From NCBI GenBank assembly GCA_016186995.1, contig JACPKQ010000017.1:1-55487 (forward strand): a stretch of DNA of 55,487 nucleotides, read 5' to 3'. Below the pieces are notes generated by a model. The model saw only the letters and a list, made by a program, of their open reading frames with translations. It searched no databases and had not been told where the DNA came from. The DNA comes from Deltaproteobacteria bacterium (GTDB lineage Bacteria > Bdellovibrionota > JACOXK01). This document shows, piece after piece, positions 18,379 to 26,755 of the stretch; the first letter of the stretch is position 1, and each line of letters starts with the position of its first letter. Both the position numbers and the translations under genes were made by a program.

Positions 18379-19391
18379 GAATTTTGTTTAGCAAAAATAT
18401 TTTCTTTTTTTAAAAGAGATTGGTACCATTGAACTGTACGTGTTGTGGAATCTGTTTTTACTTTTTGCATCTTCAGTGCTTGAAAAATTTCCTGAGCTCC
18501 ATTTTCCGGAGTAAAGCTTGTTTGAAAATTTAACTTAGCTTTAATTTTATCAAAACGAACTCGATAAGAGCGATGGTCTGGTTCCCCATACCACTCTTCT
18601 TGAAATGGCATGTTAAGTGCTTGGGCTATGCGGTGGGCCAGAGGCAAAATCTGCAGGTTTTGTTCATTAGAGCCTACGTTAAAAATTTCTTGATTTGCTA
18701 TTGAATTTTCAGTTTCTAAAACCGTGACAAAGGCATGGCTCGTGTCTCTGATATGAACCATAGGCCGCCATTGTGTACCATCTTTCAAAATCTTAACAAC
18801 ACCTGATTGAAATAAAGCAAGTGTCATTCCATTAATAGCCAAATCAAAACGCATTCTTCGACTTAAACCATAGATAGTAGCTTGTCTTAATGATGTTACA
18901 GAATAATTTTGATCACCTAAAGAAAGGGTTGATTCTTCTGCTAAACTATTAGCTTGTGCGTAAGTTGTTAAAGGATTAATAGGGCTTTGCTCATCAACTT
19001 CCGAATCTTGAAAGCCGTAAATACTGCATGAAGAAGCAAGGATATATTTTTGAACCCCATTTTTTTTTGCTAACTTACAGATTCTTTCTCGACCTTTAAA
19101 ATTAATATCAAGAGTAATGTGTGGATCTAATTCTCCTGCTGGGTCATTGCTCAGAGCAGCCAAATCACAAACGGCATCAATATTTTTAAATATATTTTCA
19201 GAACACCATCGGATATCATCCTTTATAAGATGTAAGTGCTTATGATTTTCTAAATCAGATAAAGTGTTATTAAAAAAAAATCTATCAAGTACAGTTACTT
19301 CATATCCACGATTAAGTAATACTTCAGTAAGAGTAGAGCCGATATAACCGCCACCCCCAGTAACAAGAACGTGTTTTATGTTGTTATTCAC
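18375..19391 (-). CDS. NAD-dependent epimerase/dehydratase family protein with altered YxxxK motif
   Basis: The extended short-chain dehydrogenase fold is shown by VLVTGGGGYIGSTLTEVL, followed by DLAALSNDPAG and ASSCSIYG. The position of the catalytic Tyr-x-x-x-Lys reads YAQANSLAEES, so Lys is replaced by Asn; the bases are unambiguous (AAT). The length of 338 residues is usual for nucleotide-sugar epimerases. It is the middle gene of a three-gene sugar operon, overlapping rfbC by 8 bases and the rfbD-like gene by 4. It may act on a nucleotide sugar with a changed mechanism, or bind it without full catalysis. Confidence 0.85.
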   Translation of the reverse strand: MNNNIKHVLVTGGGGYIGSTLTEVLLNRGYEVTVLDRFFFNNTLSDLENHKHLHLIKDDIRWCSENIFKNIDAVCDLAALSNDPAGELDPHITLDINFKGRERICKLAKKNGVQKYILASSCSIYGFQDSEVDEQSPINPLTTYAQANSLAEESTLSLGDQNYSVTSLRQATIYGLSRRMRFDLAINGMTLALFQSGVVKILKDGTQWRPMVHIRDTSHAFVTVLETENSIANQEIFNVGSNEQNLQILPLAHRIAQALNMPFQEEWYGEPDHRSYRVRFDKIKAKLNFQTSFTPENGAQEIFQALKMQKVKTDSTTRTVQWYQSLLKKENIFAKQNS

Positions 19392-19959
19392 AAAGATTGT
19401 CCCATATAAAATTGTTATCGGCTTCTTCTAATAAGGGCGCGTTGGCATCTTTTGGAGAGAGATATGGATTTTTAATATTCCAAGGAATTGAGAGTTTTGG
19501 ATCATTCCATAGAATTGCACGATCATGTTCTGGACTGTATTCGTTTGTTGTTTTATAGACAACCTCTGATATTTCGGTCAAAGTGCAGAATCCATGTGCA
19601 AAACCTACGGGTACCCAAAGAATATGTTTATCTTTTGCTGAAAGATAAACCATTTCCCATTGTCCATAAGTTGGAGATTTTTTCCGAATATCGACAACAA
19701 CATCTTTAATTTCTCCGACAATACATCTAACGAGTTTTCCCTGAGCGCGTGGGTTATTTTGATAATGAAGACCACGAATGACATTTTTAGCTAGTGATCT
19801 GGAATGATTATCCTGAGGAAAATGTGTTGGAATGCCAAAATCTGAAAAATCTTCAGCCGAGAATGTTTCCATAAACCAACCTCTTTCATCTTCAAAAACA
19901 CGAGGTTTTATAGTTATAATGTCTGGTATTTTTTTGCTTCGCTCACATTCAAACGGCAT
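19384..19959 (-). CDS. rfbC: dTDP-4-dehydrorhamnose 3,5-epimerase
   Basis: This cupin-fold epimerase acts in dTDP-L-rhamnose or a related deoxysugar pathway. Family motifs are present in order: DERGWFMETF, QDNHSRS, VIRGLHYQ with the catalytic His, GKLVRCIVGEIKDVVVDIRK, and WVPVGFAHGF. The length of 191 residues is normal. It is the first gene of the minus-strand sugar operon. Confidence 0.92.
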   Translation of the reverse strand: MPFECERSKKIPDIITIKPRVFEDERGWFMETFSAEDFSDFGIPTHFPQDNHSRSLAKNVIRGLHYQNNPRAQGKLVRCIVGEIKDVVVDIRKKSPTYGQWEMVYLSAKDKHILWVPVGFAHGFCTLTEISEVVYKTTNEYSPEHDRAILWNDPKLSIPWNIKNPYLSPKDANAPLLEEADNNFIWDNLCE

Positions 19960-20041
19960 ATTTTACAACAATCTCCTAGAAGCAGGTTTACAAGAACAAC
20001 TTCTTTTTGACAAGATGTAGATGGAATGGTGAGTTGGTTGT

Positions 20042-20773
20042 ATGATCGCCGAACTTAAAAAGATATTATCGAGTACGGAAAGATATATAAGACGCTGCTT
20101 TGTTCCTTCGCAACAAGGACACTGGTTTTATAATTGGATTGCAAGATGTCAAACTATTTATAGCAAAGGCTATGGACCGCCTGGAAATATTTACTTTGAG
20201 TTTGGCGTATTTGAAGGAAAAAGTTTACTTGAATATATTTCAGCTGCAAAAAGATATTGTAAAAAGAAGAAAAGATCCCTTGATGAGTTTCATATCTATG
20301 TTTTTGATTCTTTTTCTGGCTTGCCAGCAAAGGAAGTAGGTGATCATCATGTAGATTGGAAAAAAGGGATGTTTGCCTGTGGGATAGAGGATATTAGATC
20401 AAAAGTAAAAAAAACTGGTTTTCCTCTTTCAAATCTTAATCTGATTCCTGGTTATTATGCAGAAAGTTTGACTCATTCTTTGCGTGAAAGTCTTTTCAAA
20501 AAGAACCACATTCCATCTATAGTTATGATAGATTGCGATTATTATTCTTCAACTAAGACGATTTTAGACTGGTTACAACCGATGTTAAAATCGGGCACCA
20601 TATTTTACTTTGACGATTATTGGTCCTTTCATGGACACCCAGATTATGGCGAATTAAGAGCTATTAATGAATTTAATAAAATGAATCAAGGAAGAATTCT
20701 GCAAAGAGGTTGCGTATATGGGCTTGGAGAGCACACTTTTATTTATTCAAGAGAGAGTTGGGAGTATCAATAA
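20042..20773 (+). CDS. TylF/MycF-like SAM-dependent methyltransferase
   Basis: YFEFGVFEGKSLLEYI carries the motif I equivalent of the macrocin O-methyltransferase family, followed by VFDSFSGLPA. IPSIVMIDCDYYSSTKTILD with its Asp cluster and FYFDDYWSF fit the metal-dependent catalytic site. The length of 243 residues is typical. Its place among polysaccharide genes points to O-methylation of a surface sugar, which is inference. It converges with the next gene, overlapping by 7 bases. Confidence 0.75.
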   Translation: MIAELKKILSSTERYIRRCFVPSQQGHWFYNWIARCQTIYSKGYGPPGNIYFEFGVFEGKSLLEYISAAKRYCKKKKRSLDEFHIYVFDSFSGLPAKEVGDHHVDWKKGMFACGIEDIRSKVKKTGFPLSNLNLIPGYYAESLTHSLRESLFKKNHIPSIVMIDCDYYSSTKTILDWLQPMLKSGTIFYFDDYWSFHGHPDYGELRAINEFNKMNQGRILQRGCVYGLGEHTFIYSRESWEYQ

Positions 20774-21585
20774 TTTTTTCTTCTTGAAAAAAAATGGATC
20801 AATTTTTTGAACGCAGTTTGAATTTTCTGTTCAAAACAGGAGCTCTTTTTTTTATAATAAAGCGACATGTAAATATTAGAAACAAGCCTTAGTAGCTGTT
20901 CCACTTTTCTTTTCAAAAAGGGCACTTTAATCACCATGTTATTTCTTTCTAATTCAATCACATAATCGCTTTTTAAATATTCTTCTGAGAGAAAGGTAAA
21001 GATTTTTTGATCTCCCATTACATATTGCATCTTCCCACAGTTTGCGATGAGGCTAGCGTTGCCATATTTCATGGTTAAGTGATATGGGTCCCAAAATACT
21101 TCAAATTTATCTATTTTGGATAAAACCGTGTGTGATAGTGCGATAAAGGATCCACGTATTGTTTCATGTTCAAAATTGCGACTCGGAGGTAACCAGTCAG
21201 AATGTGCATAGGCTGAACGTTGAATTTGAGGCCAGTTTTTTCTTAGGTCGTTTCTGCCGTTTCCAACGGCATGATAGCCTTCTTTAAATTTTAATTCTAA
21301 AACTGAGAGAAAAGAGTCATCTAAGATTTCAATATCATCGTGGATAAAGAGAACATAATCATAATTTTTCCAAATACCTTTTTCATAAAATTGTTGAAAA
21401 GCACCCCAATCATAGCCAATGTTTTTTTCAATAAATATACGATTTTTTTTGAAAATTCCCTGAGTCCATTGAGGGGTGTTATCTTCTTTATGTGAAATTA
21501 AATAGAGATCCGTTTTTAAGTGTGCAAGGTTATTATAAAACTCTTTGTTAAAATGCCAACCCACTATACAGATAGCCGATTTCAT
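20767..21585 (-). CDS. Glycosyltransferase-like protein
   Basis: The 272-residue product has a GT-A-like start (CIVGWHFNKEFYNNLAHLKT), IGYDWGAFQQFYE and YVLFIHDDIEI, where the Asp pair resembles a nucleotide-sugar DxD site. SFIALSHTVLSKI in the middle and a basic C-terminal stretch follow. I would place it near glycan-modifying transferases but cannot name the family with certainty. It lies 3 bases downstream of the methyltransferase-like gene, so they form one unit. Confidence 0.6.
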   Translation of the reverse strand: MKSAICIVGWHFNKEFYNNLAHLKTDLYLISHKEDNTPQWTQGIFKKNRIFIEKNIGYDWGAFQQFYEKGIWKNYDYVLFIHDDIEILDDSFLSVLELKFKEGYHAVGNGRNDLRKNWPQIQRSAYAHSDWLPPSRNFEHETIRGSFIALSHTVLSKIDKFEVFWDPYHLTMKYGNASLIANCGKMQYVMGDQKIFTFLSEEYLKSDYVIELERNNMVIKVPFLKRKVEQLLRLVSNIYMSLYYKKKSSCFEQKIQTAFKKLIHFFSRRKNY

Positions 21586-21588
21586 TCT

Positions 21589-22389
21589 TTATTTTTTATC
21601 TGAATCCCAGTGAAGTGTTTTGGGATAAATAAGAGCCAACCCATGATAAGTGGAAAAGATTCTTAAGCGATGGGTTTTTGTTTCGGTATTATTGAGACTG
21701 GGTGAACTGGGGTTAGCAATGCCAAAAAGATCTGCCAGAACATATCTTTCCCAAGCGCCTGTTTTGGAAGTTATTCCTTTTACGGCGGTTTTTGAAATTT
21801 TCATTTTCGGATTGAAAAGCCCTACAGTGCAGTCATGGATACATAAGACCCAATTATTTGTATTTAAAACTCCAGATATAATATTTTCTAAAAGAAAATA
21901 GGGATGAGCATCCAAATAAATCATTCCTCCTTCATATTTATTAAGGAGTTTTTTATGAATATCTTGGGTGACATCTTCTAAATAAAACTCAACTTCATTT
22001 TTTTCAAATTCTCTAACTCGATCATCCACTTCAAAAACAATGGGTTTGGTTGTAAGATTTAATTCTTTTCGTATATCTATAATACGACGTGTTGAGTTTC
22101 CATATTGACAGCCAATTTCAACGGTTGTTTCAGGGCGCAATAGTTTTTGTACTAGATAAAGGATAAATGTTTCTTCACGATTGAGTGTTTTGTGTTCACC
22201 AAACCTTTCAGTATAATGATTTTTTTTATGAATATTTAAATATTCTTTCCAAAATAAATGTATTTTATTTCTATCGATAGAAAAAGTTTGAGAAACCTCG
22301 TTCAGGAAGGCTTCTTCGTTTGCCTCCTTACAATCAGGGACATATACACCAAAGAACTTTTTAATGGGACGGCTGCTTATAAGTTTCAT
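21589..22389 (-). CDS. Class I SAM-dependent methyltransferase-like protein
   Basis: TTVEIGCQYGNSTRRII is a motif I sequence, KPIVFEVDDRVREF gives the acidic beta-2 end, and GGMIYLDAHPYF and WVLCIHDC resemble the metal-binding residues of cephalosporin-hydroxylase/Methyltransf_24-type enzymes. The length is 266 residues. The substrate is unknown; its neighbours suggest surface-glycan modification. Confidence 0.65.
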   Translation of the reverse strand: MKLISSRPIKKFFGVYVPDCKEANEEAFLNEVSQTFSIDRNKIHLFWKEYLNIHKKNHYTERFGEHKTLNREETFILYLVQKLLRPETTVEIGCQYGNSTRRIIDIRKELNLTTKPIVFEVDDRVREFEKNEVEFYLEDVTQDIHKKLLNKYEGGMIYLDAHPYFLLENIISGVLNTNNWVLCIHDCTVGLFNPKMKISKTAVKGITSKTGAWERYVLADLFGIANPSSPSLNNTETKTHRLRIFSTYHGLALIYPKTLHWDSDKK

Positions 22390-22466
22390 CAGTTTTTGTT
22401 CTAATGTAATTTGTGGTTGTTGTAAATAAATATTAGGTTATGTTAGCGTTAACATAGTTTTTTAAG

Positions 22467-23591
22467 ATGTTAAGATTATTGAATAAATATAGTTCTCTAT
22501 TTAAATGGGTGGGGCATAATTTATACCTAGCTTTTTCTCGTATTCTTTATTTTTTGACTTCATTCATATTTCAGAAGAAAAATATTAAGTATCCAAAAAA
22601 TATTAAAAAAATACTTATTATTCGTAGAAATCATATGGGAGATGCCCTTAATGTTTTACCTTTGATTGAAGGGATTAAATCTGTGGCACCTCACATTGAA
22701 ATACATGTGTTAGCAAATCCTTATAACGCTCAAGTATTTTATTATGGAACTGGAATAGAGGGTGTTCATGTTATTGATGAAAAAAATAAATGTGGAAAAC
22801 TAGGCGTATTTTTTCATCCAACTCTTAAAAAAATAAGGAGGTTAAATTTTGATGTTATTGTTGCACTCGGTGGCTACACGTCTTTCTTACCGTTGTTAGC
22901 GTGGGCTTGTGGAAAGGGTTTTAAAGTAGGAGTGAGATCAGAAAAAGGTCACATTCTTGATTTTCTTTATGATAGGGGCGTACGCAACCAGGAAGAGGCT
23001 AAATTATGTCATCAAGTTGAATCAAGCTCAGCGATAGTAAGAATAGCTAACATAGCTCTGCCTAGTAAACTTCCAGAGTTAAAAATAAAAAGGCCTCCCA
23101 TCTTAGAAGAAAAGCTCATCGCTCTTTGTCCGGATGTTTCAAGAACCTACAGTCAATATCCTTTTAATATGTATTTAGAGCTGATCAAAGCAATACAAAG
23201 AGAGTTTTCCGATTATAACATCCTTCTTATTTTGCATGATAAAAAGAGTGTTTATAAAGATCTTTCTCAGGCAAAAAAATGTTCTGTCGTGTGGCCCAGT
23301 GATGTCCATGATTTGATGAAAACATTGTGTCGGTGTTCTTTTGTGATTACAGCTGAAGGCGGAACATCACATTTAGCCCCAGCTTTAAACATACCTACGA
23401 TTGCTATTTCTGGTGTTCGTGTAGCTTATACGTGGAGCCCTTGGTCAAGACATGGAGTTTTACTTGAAAAAACGTATGATATTTCTCAAGTAAGCACAGA
23501 AGAAATCATGCAACAAATGCAAACCTATACCAAAGCTAGTAAATGGTTAAAAACAAAACATGCTTACCAGGCTTTTTCAAACTACCTTTAG
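22467..23591 (+). CDS. Glycosyltransferase family 9 protein (heptosyltransferase-like)
   Basis: The N-terminal Rossmann half begins KILIIRRNHMGDALNVLPLI, the GT9 hallmark with the conserved Asp (GDALNVLP). The C-terminal half contains FVITAEGGTSHLAPALNIPT, matching the GT9 sugar-nucleotide signature with its Gly-Gly-Thr/Ser-His. The length of 374 residues is normal. It probably transfers heptose or another sugar to the LPS core or another surface glycan, at the inner membrane. Confidence 0.85.
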   Translation: MLRLLNKYSSLFKWVGHNLYLAFSRILYFLTSFIFQKKNIKYPKNIKKILIIRRNHMGDALNVLPLIEGIKSVAPHIEIHVLANPYNAQVFYYGTGIEGVHVIDEKNKCGKLGVFFHPTLKKIRRLNFDVIVALGGYTSFLPLLAWACGKGFKVGVRSEKGHILDFLYDRGVRNQEEAKLCHQVESSSAIVRIANIALPSKLPELKIKRPPILEEKLIALCPDVSRTYSQYPFNMYLELIKAIQREFSDYNILLILHDKKSVYKDLSQAKKCSVVWPSDVHDLMKTLCRCSFVITAEGGTSHLAPALNIPTIAISGVRVAYTWSPWSRHGVLLEKTYDISQVSTEEIMQQMQTYTKASKWLKTKHAYQAFSNYL

Positions 23592-23618
23592 GTGAGGGCT
23601 TGAGGCGACCACGTCTTT

Positions 23619-25046
23619 TTAACGAAATAATTTCTTAAAATAGAATTTTAGAGCTTTTAAGACAATGGGTGTGAGTTTTCTTCGCATCCATTCATCTGCT
23701 GTTCTTTTGCTTATTTCAGTCATTGTAGGGTAGGGATGAATCGTTTTCGAAATAGCTTTAAGCCCCGCATTATTTTTCATAGCAAATGTAAATTCCTGTA
23801 ATAGGTCACCTGCATGTGGGCCCACAATAGAGGCTCCTAAAATTTTATCACTTCGTTTTTCTGTTATAATTTTTACAAGGCCATGGTTTTCGCTATCACA
23901 TACGGCTCTATCATGTTCATTTAACTCATATTTAATAATCTGGTGAGAGATCTTTTTTTCTTTTACTTCTTTTTCAGAAAGGCCAACACGTGCTAATTCT
24001 GGATCTGTATAAGTGCACCAAGGGATAACTCTATAATCTACTTTAGATTTTCCTGGAAAAAGTGCGTTTCTTAAAATAATGCGAGCTTGATAATCTGCAA
24101 AATGAGTAAATTGATAAGGGCCAGCCACATCTCCACAAGCATAAATATGGGGGATATTAGTTTCACAGTGTTGATTTATTCCTATTCCTTGTGGAGTGAA
24201 CTGAATACCGACTTTTTCAAGGCCTAAACCATGAAGAGTGGGGGTACGACCTAAGGCTAAAAAAAGTTTTTCTGCTTGATATTGAAGTGTTTCATTTTGT
24301 TTTTTGAAAGTAACATGGTGGAGATGAGGTTCGTGTGAGATATGTGTCACTTCTCCATTGAAGTTAAGCGTCATGTCATCTTTCACAAAAGCTTCTTGAA
24401 CAAAGGCTGCCATGTCACGATCTTCACGGTGTAGAAGACCTGCTCCTCGATCAAGAAGGGTCACTTGTGATCCAAATCGTGCCATACACTGAGAAAGTTC
24501 AGAGGAAATAGGGCCACCTCCAATAAAAATCATACTTTTTGGAAGTTTTTCTAGTCCCCATATATTTTCTGATGTCAGTACTTGAGAAGGATCTAATCCT
24601 TCAATTGTAGGAATGAATGGGGAAGAGCCTGTTGCAATGACAAAGCGTTTTGCTTGCAAGATTTCACTGCCATTTGTTATGCGGTTGCCGTCCATAAACT
24701 CATAGTTCCCAAATTTGACACTCACTCCTAAACTCTCAAATTTTTCTCTAGAATCATGGGGTTCAATGGTGGCTTGCACTTGTCGCACACGGTCCATAAT
24801 GTCTTTAAAATCAAATTCTAAACTTGTTTTTTTAATTCCATATTTTTCTGCATTTTGGATTTCATGAATCATTCGAGCTGATTTGATAAGTGCTTTTGAA
24901 GGAACACAACCTGTATTAAGACAATCACCCCCTAATTTTTTCTTTTCAATAAGGGCAACGTGGGCACCAAGGCTTGCTGCTCCTGCGGCACAAACAAGTC
25001 CACCACTTCCTCCACCGATAACAACGAGATCATATTTTTCTAACAT
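23619..25046 (-). CDS. FAD-dependent pyridine nucleotide-disulfide oxidoreductase
   Basis: The protein has the FAD-binding start YDLVVIGGGSGGLVCAAGAA, the redox-active pair in GGDCLNTGCVPSKAL, an NAD-binding SMIFIGGGPISSELSQCMAR, the FAD motif IYACGDVAGPYQFTH and the C-terminal catalytic HPYPTMTE. At 475 residues it is the size of dihydrolipoamide dehydrogenase. It lacks the N-terminal metal-binding domain and C-terminal Cys pair of true mercuric reductase. It directly follows a TVP38 membrane-protein gene with no gap; this pairing is common in bacteria and its physiological role is unsettled. Confidence 0.88.
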   Translation of the reverse strand: MLEKYDLVVIGGGSGGLVCAAGAASLGAHVALIEKKKLGGDCLNTGCVPSKALIKSARMIHEIQNAEKYGIKKTSLEFDFKDIMDRVRQVQATIEPHDSREKFESLGVSVKFGNYEFMDGNRITNGSEILQAKRFVIATGSSPFIPTIEGLDPSQVLTSENIWGLEKLPKSMIFIGGGPISSELSQCMARFGSQVTLLDRGAGLLHREDRDMAAFVQEAFVKDDMTLNFNGEVTHISHEPHLHHVTFKKQNETLQYQAEKLFLALGRTPTLHGLGLEKVGIQFTPQGIGINQHCETNIPHIYACGDVAGPYQFTHFADYQARIILRNALFPGKSKVDYRVIPWCTYTDPELARVGLSEKEVKEKKISHQIIKYELNEHDRAVCDSENHGLVKIITEKRSDKILGASIVGPHAGDLLQEFTFAMKNNAGLKAISKTIHPYPTMTEISKRTADEWMRRKLTPIVLKALKFYFKKLFR

Positions 25047-25682
25047 TTAAAAATCCTTTTTGTGTCTGAGTTGTTCTAATTTGTGCTTCTGTTTCTTAAA
25101 TACGAGGGGTAAAAAAGAAAGTAAAATAATAAGTAAAAAAGGCACCCAAACTCGTGGATCTTTCCAAACCTGTGGAAGCATTCCCAAAAAATTAGCTACA
25201 ACGCAAGTTGAAGTTTTTATTTTTGTAAGGCCCAAAGCATAGTTTAAAGCATTGAAGGGGAAGAGGGGGATAAGTCGTAGCCATAGAACAATGTGGAAAG
25301 CATTTCGTTCAATCCCTTCATCTAAAGTTACAAGTCTTCCTCTTAAAAACTTTTCCGCTGTTTCACGCCCTAAATAACGAGTGATGAGAAAAGCACAAAG
25401 GGCTCCGGTATTTGAGGCAATGATGACAGTAACGGTACCCCCCAGTACACCAAAAATAAGCCCTGCTATCAGGGTAAGAACAGAGCCAGGTAAACACAAA
25501 ACGGTTGCAAGAACGTAGAGAGCAATAAAAATAAACGGGGCAAAAACACCACGAGCCCTTATCCATATTTTTAAATTTTCTATATTCTCTTGAGATAAGG
25601 AAGAGGGGAGTGGTGTTAAAAAATAAAGAACAAGGATAAGTGCAATAAAAGTAAAGAAAATTATCATTTTTTTATTTTTCAT
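25047..25682 (-). CDS. TVP38/TMEM64 family (DedA-superfamily) membrane protein
   Basis: Several hydrophobic segments surround the family core: CLPGSVLTLIAGLIFGVLGG, NTGALCAFLITRYLGRE, and WLRLIPLFPFNALNYALGLT. The fold is that of re-entrant-loop lipid transport-related proteins. After NFLGMLPQ the sequence passes directly into WKDPRVWVPFLL, whereas relatives I know usually have a GTxxYVYxG-type stretch after GMLP, so a short internal deletion is possible. The stop is immediately before the oxidoreductase start, indicating tight coupling. Confidence 0.85.
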   Translation of the reverse strand: MKNKKMIIFFTFIALILVLYFLTPLPSSLSQENIENLKIWIRARGVFAPFIFIALYVLATVLCLPGSVLTLIAGLIFGVLGGTVTVIIASNTGALCAFLITRYLGRETAEKFLRGRLVTLDEGIERNAFHIVLWLRLIPLFPFNALNYALGLTKIKTSTCVVANFLGMLPQVWKDPRVWVPFLLIILLSFLPLVFKKQKHKLEQLRHKKDF

Positions 25683-25705
25683 TTAATTTTATATTAAGAC
25701 GTTTT

Positions 25706-26125
25706 TTAAGAAATAGCAGCAACAAAATTATGTAAAAAGCTTTGATCTTTTTTTGAAAGATCAAGAAATTGGATGCCAGCACCCTCTAGATGTCCACGTC
25801 TTACATAAGATTCCATTGCTTCAACAGTGGAAATGGAAGTTGATTCTTCAGTAGCTTGTGCCTGAGTTGTATAAATAATTTTTGCTTGGGTTTGTATCGT
25901 AATAAGACCTGGGGCAAGTTCAATAGCAATCTTGATAAGTTCTCCAGGAAGAAATTTTTGTTGTGTTTCAATAAAAGCCCCACCCTCGGAGATATCGTGG
26001 ATGGTAACAGGAATTTTTTTATTGGACTGAAGCAGTTCAACTTGAGCATAAACCTCAATGTCAGTTCTTACATGCTTGCGACGTTCACCAACGTCTAATT
26101 TTTGTTTCTTTTTAGGAAATGTCAC
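25706..26125 (-). CDS. PilZ-domain protein
   Basis: This single-domain protein of 139 residues has the c-di-GMP-binding pattern: GERRKHVRTDI (RxxxR) and, about 30 residues later, IHDISEGGAFIET (D/NxSxxG). It probably senses c-di-GMP and controls a surface process such as motility or polysaccharide export; no partner is adjacent. The middle part has a low-complexity Thr/Gln/Glu insertion. Confidence 0.88.
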   Translation of the reverse strand: MTFPKKKQKLDVGERRKHVRTDIEVYAQVELLQSNKKIPVTIHDISEGGAFIETQQKFLPGELIKIAIELAPGLITIQTQAKIIYTTQAQATEESTSISTVEAMESYVRRGHLEGAGIQFLDLSKKDQSFLHNFVAAIS

Positions 26126-26357
26126 TCGAACACCATACCCTTATCTTAAAACTAGCATTTTCACATCAAGTTCAAAAGAGCTTTTTTCACTTCCCATTGT
26201 TAAAAAGAATTCCATTAAGAATCTTTTTATAGATAACAAAAGTTAAAATCAAGCTTTTTTTAAATAAAATTAAGGGGTTACAAGAAATAGACAGGTGTTA
26301 ACAATTTTGGGCATTTTTAATTTATTAATCCAGACTTTTATTAAAAAATATTAATAA

Positions 26358-26370
26358 TATCAATAAGTTA
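26358..26370 (+). promoter_or_regulatory. Candidate IHF site upstream of sigma-54 promoter
   Basis: TATCAATAAGTTA fits the IHF consensus WATCAANNNNTTR at every fixed position. It ends 14 bases before the sigma-54 -24 element. The surrounding AT-rich DNA raises the chance of a random match. The rest of the 320-base gap between the PilZ gene and the small coiled-coil gene is AT-rich, with a TGTTAACA palindrome at 26296-26303 and nothing else I can name. Confidence 0.4.
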
Positions 26371-26383
26371 AGAAATAGAAATG

Positions 26384-26399
26384 TGGCATAAATCTTGCT
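26384..26399 (+). promoter_or_regulatory. Sigma-54 promoter
   Basis: TGGCATAAATCTTGCT matches the consensus TGGCAYRNNNNTTGCW at all positions. The expected start point is near 26410, leaving about 36 bases before the GTG of the small coiled-coil gene. Two near-identical sites precede genes on the minus strand at 28.28 and 35.31 kb. Confidence 0.8.
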
Positions 26400-26445
26400 C
26401 ACTATAATAAGTAGAGAGTTGAAGTAGTTAAAGTTGAGGTGAAAA

Positions 26446-26661
26446 GTGAAAAAAGATCAAGTTCAAGGATTGTTATTTCTGATTCCTAAAGACAAAACAT
26501 TTGTGCGGCCTAACGGGGTCGAGCAAGCTGAAAAAGCACGTATCAAAATACAAAAACTTCAAGATTTAAAAATTAAACTTGAAAAAATTGCAGAAGTGCA
26601 AGAAAGACTGAAAGCAGTTTTGAAAAAATTAGCTGAGAAAGTTGAAACTTTAGATTCATAA
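26446..26661 (+). CDS. Small coiled-coil protein of unknown function
   Basis: The 71-residue product starts with GTG behind TTGAGGTG. Residues 1-25 contain LLFLIPKDKTFVRP; the rest is a continuous Lys/Glu/Leu helix with heptad-like spacing, likely a coiled coil. There is no signal peptide or membrane segment, so it is probably cytoplasmic. Expression should depend on sigma-54 and an enhancer-binding activator, judged from the perfect promoter 47 bases upstream. I know no family for it. Confidence 0.7.
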   Translation: MKKDQVQGLLFLIPKDKTFVRPNGVEQAEKARIKIQKLQDLKIKLEKIAEVQERLKAVLKKLAEKVETLDS

Positions 26662-26677
26662 AAACCGAAAAATATAC

Positions 26678-26726
26678 TTCGTGATTATACCCTTCGTTGC
26701 ACTTGAGGGAAAGCGTTCAGGGTGAC
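26678..26726. repeat. Dispersed repeat sharing a 21-base block with the copy near 32.8 kb
   Basis: A block of 21 bases starting TTCGTGATTATACCC is identical at 26678-26698 and 32786-32806. Both copies continue into a CAGGGTGACA end. It lies between the small coiled-coil gene and the barrel protein gene. Confidence 0.75.
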
Positions 26727-26755
26727 AAGAAAGATTTTCTGATATAATTTAAGAC

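Noticed and set aside
23619-25046. Mercuric reductase
   Set aside because: The N-terminal metal-binding domain and C-terminal cysteine pair are missing and no mer gene is nearby; a general disulfide oxidoreductase is the safer call.
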